NCBI RefSeq assembly: GCF_021404545.1
Contig: NZ_JAAWWD010000064.1
Location: 1-64,000, forward strand
Direction: 5' to 3'
Source: Aestuariivita sp.
GTDB lineage: Bacteria > Pseudomonadota > Alphaproteobacteria > Rhodobacterales > Rhodobacteraceae
DNA: 64,000 bases
In this document: one piece after another, positions 18,567-26,736 of the stretch
Numbering within the stretch: the stretch's first letter is position 1
How the letters are laid out: the number at the start of each line of letters is the position of its first letter
The notes under the pieces: model-generated
Told to the model about the DNA's origin: nothing
The model's database searches: none
Seen by the model: the letters and a program-made list of their open reading frames with translations, nothing else
Translations under genes and position numbers: made by a program

Positions 18567-21500
18567 ATGACCGAGTTCCGCAAGATCCTGATCGCCAATC
18601 GCGGCGAAATCGCCATCCGCATCATGCGCGCCGCCAATGAGATGGGCAAACGCACCGTGGCCATCTTTGCCGAAGAGGACAAGCTGGGCCTGCATCGGTT
18701 CAAGGCGGATGAAGCGTACCGCATCGGCGAGGGGATGGGACCCGTTGCGGCCTATCTGTCGATCGACGAGATGATCCGCGTGGCCAAGCAATGCGGTGCG
18801 GATGCCATCCATCCAGGATACGGGCTCTTGTCTGAAAATCCCGATTTCGTGGATGCCTGTACCCAGAACGGCATCACCTTTATCGGACCCAAAGCCGACA
18901 CCATGCGTGCGCTGGGTGACAAGGCCAGCGCACGCAAAGTCGCGATAGAAGCCGGTGTCCCTGTGATCCCCGCCACCGAGGTGCTGGGTGACGACATGGA
19001 TGCGATCCGCAAGGAGGCGGGCAAGATCGGTTATCCGCTGATGCTCAAGGCCTCCTGGGGCGGCGGCGGGCGTGGCATGCGCCCGATCCAGGCCGAGGCG
19101 GAGTTGGAGGAAAAGGTCCTCGAAGGGCGCCGGGAGGCCGAGGCCGCATTCGGCAATGGCGAAGGCTATCTGGAAAAGATGATCCTGCGCGCGCGCCACG
19201 TGGAGGTGCAGATCCTGGGCGACAAACATGGCGGCATGTATCACCTGTTTGAGCGCGACTGCTCGGTCCAGCGGCGCAATCAAAAGGTCGTGGAACGCGC
19301 GCCCGCGCCCTACCTCTCTGACCGGCAACGCGCCGAGATTTGCGAGCTCGGCTACAAAATCTGCAAACACGTGAATTACGAATGCGCGGGCACGGTCGAG
19401 TTCCTGATGGATATGGAGACAGACCAGTTCTATTTCATCGAGGTGAACCCGCGCGTGCAGGTCGAACATACCGTCACCGAAGAGGTCACGGGCATCGACA
19501 TCGTGCAGGCCCAGATCCTGATCGCCGAGGGCAAGACCATTGCCGAAGCCACCGGCAAGCCCACCCAGGAGGATGTGGTTCTGACCGGCCACGCGCTGCA
19601 AACCCGGATCACCACCGAAGACCCCCAAAACAATTTCATCCCTGATTACGGTCGCATCACCGCATACCGCGAAGCCACGGGCATGGGCATCCGTCTGGAT
19701 GGCGGCACGGCCTATACCGGCGGGGTGATCACGCGGTATTACGATTCGCTTCTGACCAAGGTCACCGCCAAAGCGCCCACGCCCGAAATGGCGATTGCCC
19801 GGATGGACCGCGCCCTGCGTGAATTCCGCATCCGCGGGGTCAGCACCAATATCGCCTTTGTCGAGAACCTGCTGAAACATCCCACCTTTCTGTCGAATGA
19901 ATACACGACCAAGTTTATCGACGAGACACCGGCCCTCTTTCAGTTCAACAAGCGCCGCGACCGCGGCACAAAGGTGCTGACCTATATCGCCGATATCACG
20001 GTGAACGGGCATCCCGAGACCAAGGACCGCCCGCGTCCGTCCGCCGATCTCAAAGATCCAAGACCGCCCGCCTTGCGGGCCGAACCGATGATGGGCACGC
20101 GCAACCTGCTGGAACAAAAGGGCCCGCAGGCCGTTGCCGACTGGATGGGCAAACAACGCCAGTTGCTGATCACCGACACCACCATGCGCGACGGGCACCA
20201 AAGCCTGCTGGCAACCCGGATGCGTTCGATTGACATGATCCGCGTCGCCCCTGCCTATGCCGCGAACCTGCCGCAGCTCTTCTCGGTCGAATGCTGGGGC
20301 GGCGCGACCTTCGATGTGGCCTACCGGTTCTTGCAGGAATGCCCCTGGCAACGTCTGCGCGATCTGCGCGAGGCGATGCCCAACGTGATGACACAGATGC
20401 TGCTGCGCGGATCCAACGGCGTCGGCTATACCAATTACCCCGACAATGTGGTGCAGGAATTCGTGCGGGTCGCGGCCACCACCGGCATCGACGTGTTCCG
20501 GGTGTTCGACAGCCTCAACTGGGTCGAGAACATGCGCGTCGCGATGGATGCGGTAATCGACCAGAACAAGATCTGCGAAGGCACCGTCTGCTATACCGGC
20601 GACATCATGGATCCTGAGAGGTCCAAATACGATCTCAGATACTATGTCGATACGGCAAAGGAGCTGCGTGACGCGGGCGCCCATATCCTGGGCCTCAAGG
20701 ATATGGCGGGCCTTCTCAAGCCGGCAGCCGCGCGCGTTCTGATCAAAGCCCTGAAGGAAGAGGTCGGCCTGCCCATCCATTTCCACACGCATGATACGGC
20801 CGGTGTGGCTTGTGCGACGATCCTTGCGGCCAGTGAGGCAGGTGTGGATGCGGTGGATTGCGCGATGGACGCGCTCTCGGGCAACACCTCGCAGGCGACC
20901 TTGGGCACGGTGGTCGAAGCGCTCAAGAACACCGACCGCGACAGCGGGCTGAACACGGGCGCGATCCGCGAAATCTCGGATTACTGGGAGGCCGTGCGCG
21001 CCCACTATGCGGCATTCGAGACCGGGCAACAGGCGCCCTCCTCCGAGGTGTACCTGCACGAGATGCCCGGCGGCCAGTTCACCAACCTCAAGGCACAGGC
21101 CCGCTCGCTGGGTCTGGAGGAGCGCTGGCATGAGGTCGCCCACACCTATGCCGATGTGAACCGCATGTTCGGCGATATCGTGAAGGTCACCCCATCCTCC
21201 AAGGTGGTAGGCGATATGGCCCTGATGATGGTCAGCCAGGGGCTGAGCCGGGCCGAGGTCGAAGACCCCGACACCGATGTCGCCTTCCCCGACAGCGTGG
21301 TCGACATGATGCGGGGCAATCTGGGCCAGCCTCCGGGCGGGTTTCCGCAGATGATTCTGCAAAAGGTGCTCAAGGATGAGGCGCCCAACACCGAACGCCC
21401 GGGCAAGCATCTGTCGCCGGTCGATCTCGAAGCGACGCGCGCCGATGTCTCGACGCAGATGGGCGGAAAATCCGTGGATGACGAAGATCTCTCGGGCTAT

Positions 21501-22007
21501 CTGATGTATCCCAAGGTGTTTCTCGATTACATGGGTAGGCATCGCCAATACGGGCCTGTCCGCACATTGCCGACCAAGACATTCTTCTATGGCATGCAAT
21601 CCGGCGAAGAGATCACCGCCGAGATCGACCCCGGAAAGACCCTGGAAATCCGCTGTCAGGCGATTGGCGAGACGGACGAGAACGGAGAGGTCCGCGTGTT
21701 CTTTGAGCTAAACGGCCAACCTCGTGTGATCCGGGTGCCAAACCGTCTGGTGAAATCGACCACCGTGGCGCGGCCCAAGGCCGAGGACGGAAACCCCAAC
21801 CACGTGGGCGCGCCGATGCCTGGCGTGGTGGCGACGGTGGCCGCACAGGCAGGCAAAGAGGTCAAGGAGGGCGATCTTCTGCTCACAATCGAAGCGATGA
21901 AGATGGAGACAGGCATCCATGCGGAGCGCGATGCAATCGTCAAGGCACTGCATGTCACGCCAGGCGGTCAGATCGATGCAAAGGATTTGCTCGTCGAGTT
22001 CGAATAA
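18567..22007 (+). CDS. pyc: Pyruvate carboxylase
   Basis: Biotin- and ATP-dependent carboxylation of pyruvate to oxaloacetate, the anaplerotic entry to the TCA cycle. The protein has about 1146 residues, the normal length for single-chain pyruvate carboxylase. It has a biotin carboxylase domain (FRKILIANRGEIAIRI at the start, ATP-grasp glycine loop KASWGGGGRGM, EVNPRVQVEHTVTEE), a carboxyltransferase barrel beginning about residue 535 (DTTMRDGHQSLLATR), and a C-terminal biotinyl domain with the EAMKME biotin site. The start at 18567 gives the conserved N terminus; the open frame runs far upstream without similarity. It is followed by an unusual inverted-repeat element. Confidence 0.98.
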   Translation: MTEFRKILIANRGEIAIRIMRAANEMGKRTVAIFAEEDKLGLHRFKADEAYRIGEGMGPVAAYLSIDEMIRVAKQCGADAIHPGYGLLSENPDFVDACTQNGITFIGPKADTMRALGDKASARKVAIEAGVPVIPATEVLGDDMDAIRKEAGKIGYPLMLKASWGGGGRGMRPIQAEAELEEKVLEGRREAEAAFGNGEGYLEKMILRARHVEVQILGDKHGGMYHLFERDCSVQRRNQKVVERAPAPYLSDRQRAEICELGYKICKHVNYECAGTVEFLMDMETDQFYFIEVNPRVQVEHTVTEEVTGIDIVQAQILIAEGKTIAEATGKPTQEDVVLTGHALQTRITTEDPQNNFIPDYGRITAYREATGMGIRLDGGTAYTGGVITRYYDSLLTKVTAKAPTPEMAIARMDRALREFRIRGVSTNIAFVENLLKHPTFLSNEYTTKFIDETPALFQFNKRRDRGTKVLTYIADITVNGHPETKDRPRPSADLKDPRPPALRAEPMMGTRNLLEQKGPQAVADWMGKQRQLLITDTTMRDGHQSLLATRMRSIDMIRVAPAYAANLPQLFSVECWGGATFDVAYRFLQECPWQRLRDLREAMPNVMTQMLLRGSNGVGYTNYPDNVVQEFVRVAATTGIDVFRVFDSLNWVENMRVAMDAVIDQNKICEGTVCYTGDIMDPERSKYDLRYYVDTAKELRDAGAHILGLKDMAGLLKPAAARVLIKALKEEVGLPIHFHTHDTAGVACATILAASEAGVDAVDCAMDALSGNTSQATLGTVVEALKNTDRDSGLNTGAIREISDYWEAVRAHYAAFETGQQAPSSEVYLHEMPGGQFTNLKAQARSLGLEERWHEVAHTYADVNRMFGDIVKVTPSSKVVGDMALMMVSQGLSRAEVEDPDTDVAFPDSVVDMMRGNLGQPPGGFPQMILQKVLKDEAPNTERPGKHLSPVDLEATRADVSTQMGGKSVDDEDLSGYLMYPKVFLDYMGRHRQYGPVRTLPTKTFFYGMQSGEEITAEIDPGKTLEIRCQAIGETDENGEVRVFFELNGQPRVIRVPNRLVKSTTVARPKAEDGNPNHVGAPMPGVVATVAAQAGKEVKEGDLLLTIEAMKMETGIHAERDAIVKALHVTPGGQIDAKDLLVEFE

Positions 22008-22062
22008 CCTGCCAGGATGTGCGTCTGCCATCGGCCCGGTCTTGCGCGGGTCATGGGGTGGT

Positions 22063-22108
22063 GCAGAAACTGTGTCAGTTTCTGGCCAGTTTCTGTGTCA
22101 GAAACTGC
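22063..22108. repeat. Four-module 9-bp inverted-repeat element downstream of pyc
   Basis: Four exact copies of one 9-mer occur within 46 bases: CAGAAACTG at 22064 and 22099, and its reverse complement CAGTTTCTG at 22076 and 22087. Copies 1-2 and copies 3-4 each form a perfect 9-3-9 inverted repeat with the same TGT spacer; the pairs are two bases apart. It could fold as two tandem stem-loops or be a double operator. It lies 56 bases after pyc and about 90 before the tRNA-Gly gene promoter. Confidence 0.8.
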
Positions 22109-22110
22109 TC

Positions 22111-22133
22111 CGGTTGCGGGCACCGACTTTTTT
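22111..22133 (+). terminator. Possible pyc terminator
   Basis: A short CGGT/ACCG stem (22111-22114, 22122-22125 region) is followed closely by six T's (22128-22133). Together with the two upstream 9-3-9 stem-loops it probably ends pyc transcription. The stem is weak, so support is modest. Confidence 0.35.
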
Positions 22134-22154
22134 GTCCGCCGACGCATTTTCCTC

Positions 22155-22183
22155 TTGAAGCAGACCGCCCGGGCCAGTATCTC
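22155..22183 (+). promoter_or_regulatory. Promoter of tRNA-Gly
   Basis: TTGAAG (22155-22160) and TATCTC (22178-22183) are separated by 17 bases, a sigma-70-like arrangement. The start would fall near 22190, about ten bases before the mature tRNA. Confidence 0.5.
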
Positions 22184-22200
22184 ACAGCTCACCCAAGGAC

Positions 22201-22275
22201 GCGGGCGTAGCTCAGGGGTAGAGCATTACCTTGCCAAGGTAAGGGTCGTGAGTTCGAATCTCATCGCCCGCTCCA
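22201..22275 (+). tRNA. tRNA-Gly (anticodon GCC)
   Basis: Complete cloverleaf. The acceptor stem GCGGGCG pairs with CGCCCGC; the D-stem is GCTC/GAGC; the anticodon stem TTACC/GGTAA encloses a loop with GCC at 22233-22235; the T-arm is GTGAG-TTCGAAT-CTCAT. The 3' CCA (22273-22275) is encoded. A strong terminator hairpin follows at 22305. No repeat of the tRNA 3' end was noticed nearby that would mark an integrated element. Confidence 0.97.
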
Positions 22276-22304
22276 CTTTCATCCCACAGGATGGGGAATT
22301 TACA

Positions 22305-22339
22305 ACAGGGTCGCCATTCGGCGGCCCTGTGTGCGTTTT
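22305..22339 (+). terminator. Intrinsic terminator of tRNA-Gly
   Basis: ACAGGGTCGCC (22305-22315) pairs with GGCGGCCCTGT (22320-22330) over a 4-base loop, an 11-bp stem with one G-U pair, followed by GTGCGTTTT. It is placed 29 bases after the tRNA. Confidence 0.75.
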
Positions 22340-22978
22340 GAGCCTGGGCACCCAGGAACCGGGTGTCGAGCACAGCCATCCGGTGATCAGACAGTGTCTT
22401 CGGCGCCTCACACTCCCGCAGAGGACAGGCGCACGCCCTCAACCAAGCCTGATCAGAACCGGCACCATCTGTATACCGCTTTCTCACCTCACGTGCCGGA
22501 CCCACCAGATCAAGACCAGCCGCCCACCGTCAGGAAGACGGGCCCTGTCCTGCGGCAGCTAACCCGACCGTTTGCCAGTCCGGTCTTTTAGCCAGACAAC
22601 GCAAAAGCCTCAGATGGGAGGCTCGTGGCACGCGTTGCAGTGACCCCGAACTGGCACCGACCACGCAGGTTCCCCGATTTGGGCAGACCGGCGGCTCCTG
22701 TGAGACGGCCGCCCCCGATAAACAAATGGCATAGCGTCCGAGCGGCCAGAACGCCGACCGGCGCCTGGCTCATGGGCATGGCACCAATCCAGGTCTTGTG
22801 AAGCGTCGACCCTCGCTGTCCTGGCATCCAGTCCAGTGCGCCTGAGACAGACACCATCTGCAATATGCCGCACGGCCCCCCGCCACCCCCGCGATGCGAT
22901 GACAGATAACCGAGCTGCCGCGGCATCCGTCATTATCGCCCGCGCAAGGCCGCCACCACGCCCAGCCTTCCTAAGCGG
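22340..22978. other. Long intergenic stretch without a supported gene
   Basis: About 640 bases between the tRNA terminator and the diguanylate cyclase. Minus-strand frames of about 110 codons are open here (22588-22933), but they overlap each other, show no known domain and lack convincing ribosome sites. A short stem GCCTC/GAGGC occurs near 22605. I see no RNA gene or mobile-element end. Confidence 0.5.
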
Positions 22979-23992
22979 TCAGACGTTTGTCGGATCCTTC
23001 ACATGCACGCCTGTTCCGGCCGGCTTCAGCTGATGGTGAAAAACATGTCGCCCGCGCCCGGCGTTCTTGGACGCGTAAAGCGCAATATCGGCATCCTTAA
23101 AGAGTTGCGCGATCTCAGGCGCATCATAATCGGATGAAAACACGCTGCCGATGCTGCACGAGATGCGCGACGTCTCGCGGTCAAACGCCATCGGTTCCCG
23201 CAACCGGCTGATCAACCGCGCCCCAATCTGCTCCACCGCGACGACCGAGACCGGGCTGTCGATAATCAGCACGAACTCGTCCCCTCCGACCCGGGCGACC
23301 ACGTCGCGATCCCGTGTCTCCTCCCGCATGATCTGGCCGACCCGTCGCAACACCTGATCGCCGACATCATGACCCAGCCGGTCATTCACCTGCTTGAAGA
23401 AATCCAGATCCACCTGCATCAATGCGAATCTGCCGTTTCGGGCAATCAACCGCTTCATCATGACTTCCAGCCCGCGCCGGTTCGTGAGGCCCGTCAGCGC
23501 ATCGGTCACGGCCTGTTCCTCTGCGATGTCGCGGGCCCCCCTCAGACGCTGGTTGAGCCTGCGCGAGGCATCCATTGCGGCCGATTTCGCCTCTACCAGA
23601 TAGAGCAGTTCAATGGTCAGATCGGTGGCCGCGAAATCCGCATGTGTCAGCGCATAATCCTGAACCGCCTCGACAATCGAAATCCCAAAAGACAGGTTGA
23701 TCAACAGTCCGGTGCCGGACGGATCAGGCACGCTAACCGCCTTGAACGCGGTATGGGGCGCATCGCGAAACCGCAGATGCAGCGTGCGCCCCCGCATCGC
23801 CATCAGACCTGCGGCACAATCGATCCCCTGCGGCCGCGTCACCTCGAACATCTCAAGAATGCGGCGCCCAACCATCCCGGTATCGGGACGCAGCTTTTGC
23901 AATGTGGGACCGGCATGGCGGATAATCCCATCGGTATCCAGAATGGCATGCATTGGACAGATCAGGTCCATGGAGTCTTCTCGGGCCGTCAT
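22979..23992 (-). CDS. Diguanylate cyclase with N-terminal HNOBA-like domain, H-NOX partner
   Basis: Makes cyclic di-GMP from two GTP. The protein has about 337 residues. The N-terminal half (about 1-130, PMHAILDTDGIIRHAGPTLQ...) resembles the HNOBA/PAS-like domain of proteins that partner H-NOX sensors. A short coiled segment follows, then a GGDEF domain with an intact active site (VGGDEF) and an RxxD inhibitory site five residues before it (RDRD). The ATG at 23992 is chosen because it overlaps the H-NOX-like stop as ATGA; 23998 is also in frame. The pair is thus translationally coupled, as in other H-NOX/cyclase operons. Confidence 0.9.
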   Translation of the reverse strand: MTAREDSMDLICPMHAILDTDGIIRHAGPTLQKLRPDTGMVGRRILEMFEVTRPQGIDCAAGLMAMRGRTLHLRFRDAPHTAFKAVSVPDPSGTGLLINLSFGISIVEAVQDYALTHADFAATDLTIELLYLVEAKSAAMDASRRLNQRLRGARDIAEEQAVTDALTGLTNRRGLEVMMKRLIARNGRFALMQVDLDFFKQVNDRLGHDVGDQVLRRVGQIMREETRDRDVVARVGGDEFVLIIDSPVSVVAVEQIGARLISRLREPMAFDRETSRISCSIGSVFSSDYDAPEIAQLFKDADIALYASKNAGRGRHVFHHQLKPAGTGVHVKDPTNV

Positions 23993-24576
23993 GCGCATCT
24001 CACTCCAAGTTCAAAAGTCTTGCCTTCGGAAAACGGGTCCTGAACAATCGCGATTGCAATCTCCTCCCCTTGCTCGCCGTATCCGTGGTGATCCAGCACC
24101 GCCAAGGCGCCATAGTCATCCGCCATTGCCCGCAGCACACCGACCATTACGTGGCCGAACCCTTCCAAACCCGGCTTGCACCTCAACCGGAACTGTCCTT
24201 GGCCCTGCTCGATCAGTGTCAGCTGCGGCAAAATCAGATCGTCCATCGCCAGGCGGACACGGTCGGACAACTCATCCAGCGAATGAAGGAAATCCTGATA
24301 GGTGACACCGCCGAACCGCATCAGACGCCGGATCGCGGGCAGCGACGGGCTGGCCACGAGGAAGGTGCCAAAATCCTCCAGCACCGCCTCGCGCGGCCGT
24401 CTCAACCGCTCAGCGATCGTGGCCAGCATACGATCGGTCAGGCACGGCTCATAGGTCAGCATGGCTTCAAACTCGGTGAACCCCAGACGTGCCTGACCTG
24501 CCACCTCAAGCCAGGTCGTCTGACCGTAGGTGTCAATCACAAACCGCTCGATCCCTTTATTGATCAGCCCGTGCAT
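23989..24576 (-). CDS. H-NOX (HNOB) family sensor-like protein lacking the heme-ligand histidine
   Basis: Member of the heme nitric oxide/oxygen binding fold. The product has about 195 residues, beginning MHGLINKGIERFVIDTYG as in bacterial H-NOX. Aligning the segment DFLHSLDELSDRV with the Thermoanaerobacter protein (NFLMMMDEVHLQL) places Ser104 where the proximal heme His102 should be. The heme-propionate YxSxR motif is also not found near FRLRCKPGLEGF. It should therefore not bind heme in the classic way, unless another residue such as His98 serves. The start at 24576 is preferred over 24603 because it gives the conserved N terminus. Coupled to the downstream cyclase gene. Confidence 0.85.
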   Translation of the reverse strand: MHGLINKGIERFVIDTYGQTTWLEVAGQARLGFTEFEAMLTYEPCLTDRMLATIAERLRRPREAVLEDFGTFLVASPSLPAIRRLMRFGGVTYQDFLHSLDELSDRVRLAMDDLILPQLTLIEQGQGQFRLRCKPGLEGFGHVMVGVLRAMADDYGALAVLDHHGYGEQGEEIAIAIVQDPFSEGKTFELGVRCA

Positions 24577-24675
24577 TCCGACCTCAGTATTCTGAGAGAC
24601 CATTATGCCGCTTCAGGATCAAGAAATCCTGAAACAGATAGGAATGTACATATTTTTCCGCGAGACAGCGCGCCG

Positions 24676-26442
24676 TCAGTTTCCGGGAACCAGACGCAGG
24701 CTTTCAAGCTGCAGGGCGGACACACCGCTGGGGACAACCTCAAAGGCACCCTCAAGAACCTGCGAAATCGCATCCGGCGGCAGTTGCGCCCAACTGCCCG
24801 AGCCCAGATCATAGAGCTCCCGCACCCGTTCGGCGATACGCCCTCCGCGAATGACGACATGGTTGGCTTCCACCCGACCGCCAGCATCAAACAGGATCAC
24901 AGCCTGATCCGTGGCCGCAATACCGGGCAGGAAAGCGCCCGAGATCCAGACACAGCCCGGCCTGTCATTCACCTCGCGGGCGCAACCGTCAGACCAGCGA
25001 GTGATCCGATAGTCGGGCAAATCGGCAAAGAGATCCGCCGACAGCGTCACCGCGCCCTGCGGACGGACGCCGATCCGCGGGATCAGCGCCTCAAGGTCCG
25101 TCCGTGCGCTCTGCCCGATAACGCTGCGCTGAAAATCATACCGTGTCTGCGCCGTGTCCAGCGCCGCCAGCCGCGCGGTCAGGACAGGATCGTCCAGCCC
25201 GGCCAGCCGGGCCAGCGCCGTCTGTCCGGCGCGCCCCCATTCGGACCGCATCTCCCACAGGGGCAACTGGTCGGCGGTTGCAAGACCCTGCTCAAATCGG
25301 GCAAGCTGGCTCTGGGCCGAGATCCGTTCCGCGTGCAACAGCGGCGTGAGCCACAGCGCCGCAGCCCCCAGCGACATCAGCGCCATAACCACGTTGCCAC
25401 GCCGGATCGCCTCACGCCAGGCAGGCCCGCGCAAAGCCGCCACGACATAGGTCAGGCCATAAAGCAACAGCAGACCCGCCACGGTCGCCGCCAATACCCG
25501 TTCAGGCGTCCAGGCATATTGTTCCACCCGCAGCATCACCGCCCAAAACGCCAGCGCGCTAAGCACCGGCACCGTAAAGGCCAGCGCCCGCGCCGCCGCA
25601 CGCATCAGCGGCGCGTGGACCCCTTGGGTATCGTCACGGTCAAGCGCGGTGCTGATCAGCGAAATCGCCGCAATAGCCACACCCATCAGGGTTGCCGCAG
25701 ACGAAAAATCGCCAAAAAGCTGCGACAGCCCCCGGAACGGCAGGACCGCCAGAAACACCGAGACAACGACCAGCAGGACCGGCAACACCAGGCGCAGGAG
25801 CCGCAACAGAAGCTGAGGCGAGACGACCTCGCGCAGCTCGAACGCCACGGCCAATCCCAAACCCAGCATCGCACCGCTCAGCGCGAAACGCACCCAATCG
25901 ACGTCAAAAAGGACCTCGATCACATCGATACCGACCAGCTCCAAAAGCGCGTTTGACAGGAACACGACACTCCAGAAGACCCCGACAAACAGCCACCCGG
26001 CCGCATAACGCACCGTGATCGTCCAGGCTGTGTCAAAAAGCGTGGCATAGTCCATGACCCGGGCCCTGTCCGACATCAGCACCGACAAAAACGGTGTCGC
26101 CAGCACCACGAACACACCCGCAAAGACAAGGCCTATCCCATCATCCAGAAACTGGCTGGCATCGGCGAACCGAAACCCCGCCCAACTGATCAACCCCGTC
26201 ACAGGCAGCGCCAGTATCACCGCGCCAATCAGCGACCGGCCAACAGACAAGGGGCCCGACAGCGCCAGGGCCACGCCGAAAAACACCGCTGAAAACGAAA
26301 AAAGTGCCAGAAACACCCGGGCACCCATGACCTGCGCGCCCCAACTGTCCGCCAGCGCCCACAGGCAAAAGGCCCCGATCGCACCAAAGGCAATCAGAAA
26401 GAGGCGCGCGCCGATCCCCGCATCGCTGTCTATCTGCCGCAT
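24676..26442 (-). CDS. DUF4153 integral membrane protein
   Basis: The 588-residue product has an N-terminal region with about ten hydrophobic membrane segments (residues ~12-345) in the pattern of DUF4153 proteins. A soluble C-terminal part (about 370-588) follows, containing DVLT... and a CARE-VNDRPGCVWI segment with two Cys. Function is not known for the family. It stands alone, with 99 bases to the H-NOX-like gene downstream and about 290 bases of intergenic DNA upstream. Confidence 0.8.
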   Translation of the reverse strand: MRQIDSDAGIGARLFLIAFGAIGAFCLWALADSWGAQVMGARVFLALFSFSAVFFGVALALSGPLSVGRSLIGAVILALPVTGLISWAGFRFADASQFLDDGIGLVFAGVFVVLATPFLSVLMSDRARVMDYATLFDTAWTITVRYAAGWLFVGVFWSVVFLSNALLELVGIDVIEVLFDVDWVRFALSGAMLGLGLAVAFELREVVSPQLLLRLLRLVLPVLLVVVSVFLAVLPFRGLSQLFGDFSSAATLMGVAIAAISLISTALDRDDTQGVHAPLMRAAARALAFTVPVLSALAFWAVMLRVEQYAWTPERVLAATVAGLLLLYGLTYVVAALRGPAWREAIRRGNVVMALMSLGAAALWLTPLLHAERISAQSQLARFEQGLATADQLPLWEMRSEWGRAGQTALARLAGLDDPVLTARLAALDTAQTRYDFQRSVIGQSARTDLEALIPRIGVRPQGAVTLSADLFADLPDYRITRWSDGCAREVNDRPGCVWISGAFLPGIAATDQAVILFDAGGRVEANHVVIRGGRIAERVRELYDLGSGSWAQLPPDAISQVLEGAFEVVPSGVSALQLESLRLVPGN

Positions 26443-26639
26443 ATCCCTGCCCCCGATGACCTGATCCTAAAGCTAATGCCAAGCCATGCCCGGGCCAAGA
26501 GGGCGCAACCGCGCCACCGCTCACTTTGTGTACCGGCTGACGCGAAAGACAGCCGACCAAAGGCGCCTTTTGTGTACCCTCGCGGCCAAAACGCCGACGT
26601 GTCTCCCACCGCACGAACCGGCCCGAACGGGCCCAGGGT

Positions 26640-26656
26640 TTGGGACAGCGTCCCAA
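26640..26656. repeat. Inverted repeat between DUF4153 gene and mttB
   Basis: TTGGGAC (26640-26646) and GTCCCAA (26650-26656) form a perfect 7-bp inverted repeat with a 3-base loop, about 80 bases beyond the mttB stop. It may act as the mttB transcription end, but no T-run follows on the minus strand. A direct repeat TTTGTGTACC also occurs twice, about 46 bases apart, near 26525 and 26571. Confidence 0.4.
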
Positions 26657-26736
26657 GGCCCGTGCGGCCGCGCACAAATAGAATAGAATGCGGCGCAGCC
26701 GCTCCGGCAGATCAGACCCACCGGTCATGGGCGCGG

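Noticed and set aside
18366-21599. Open frame of over 1000 codons on the minus strand opposite pyc
   Set aside because: It is a shadow of pyc in a GC-rich genome: His/Arg/Gly-rich translation with no domain.
22201-22275. tRNA-Gly as an integration site
   Set aside because: No repeat of the tRNA 3' end and no integrase nearby.
22588-22933. Two overlapping minus-strand frames of about 110 codons after tRNA-Gly
   Set aside because: No domain, no ribosome site, mutually overlapping; treated as noncoding.
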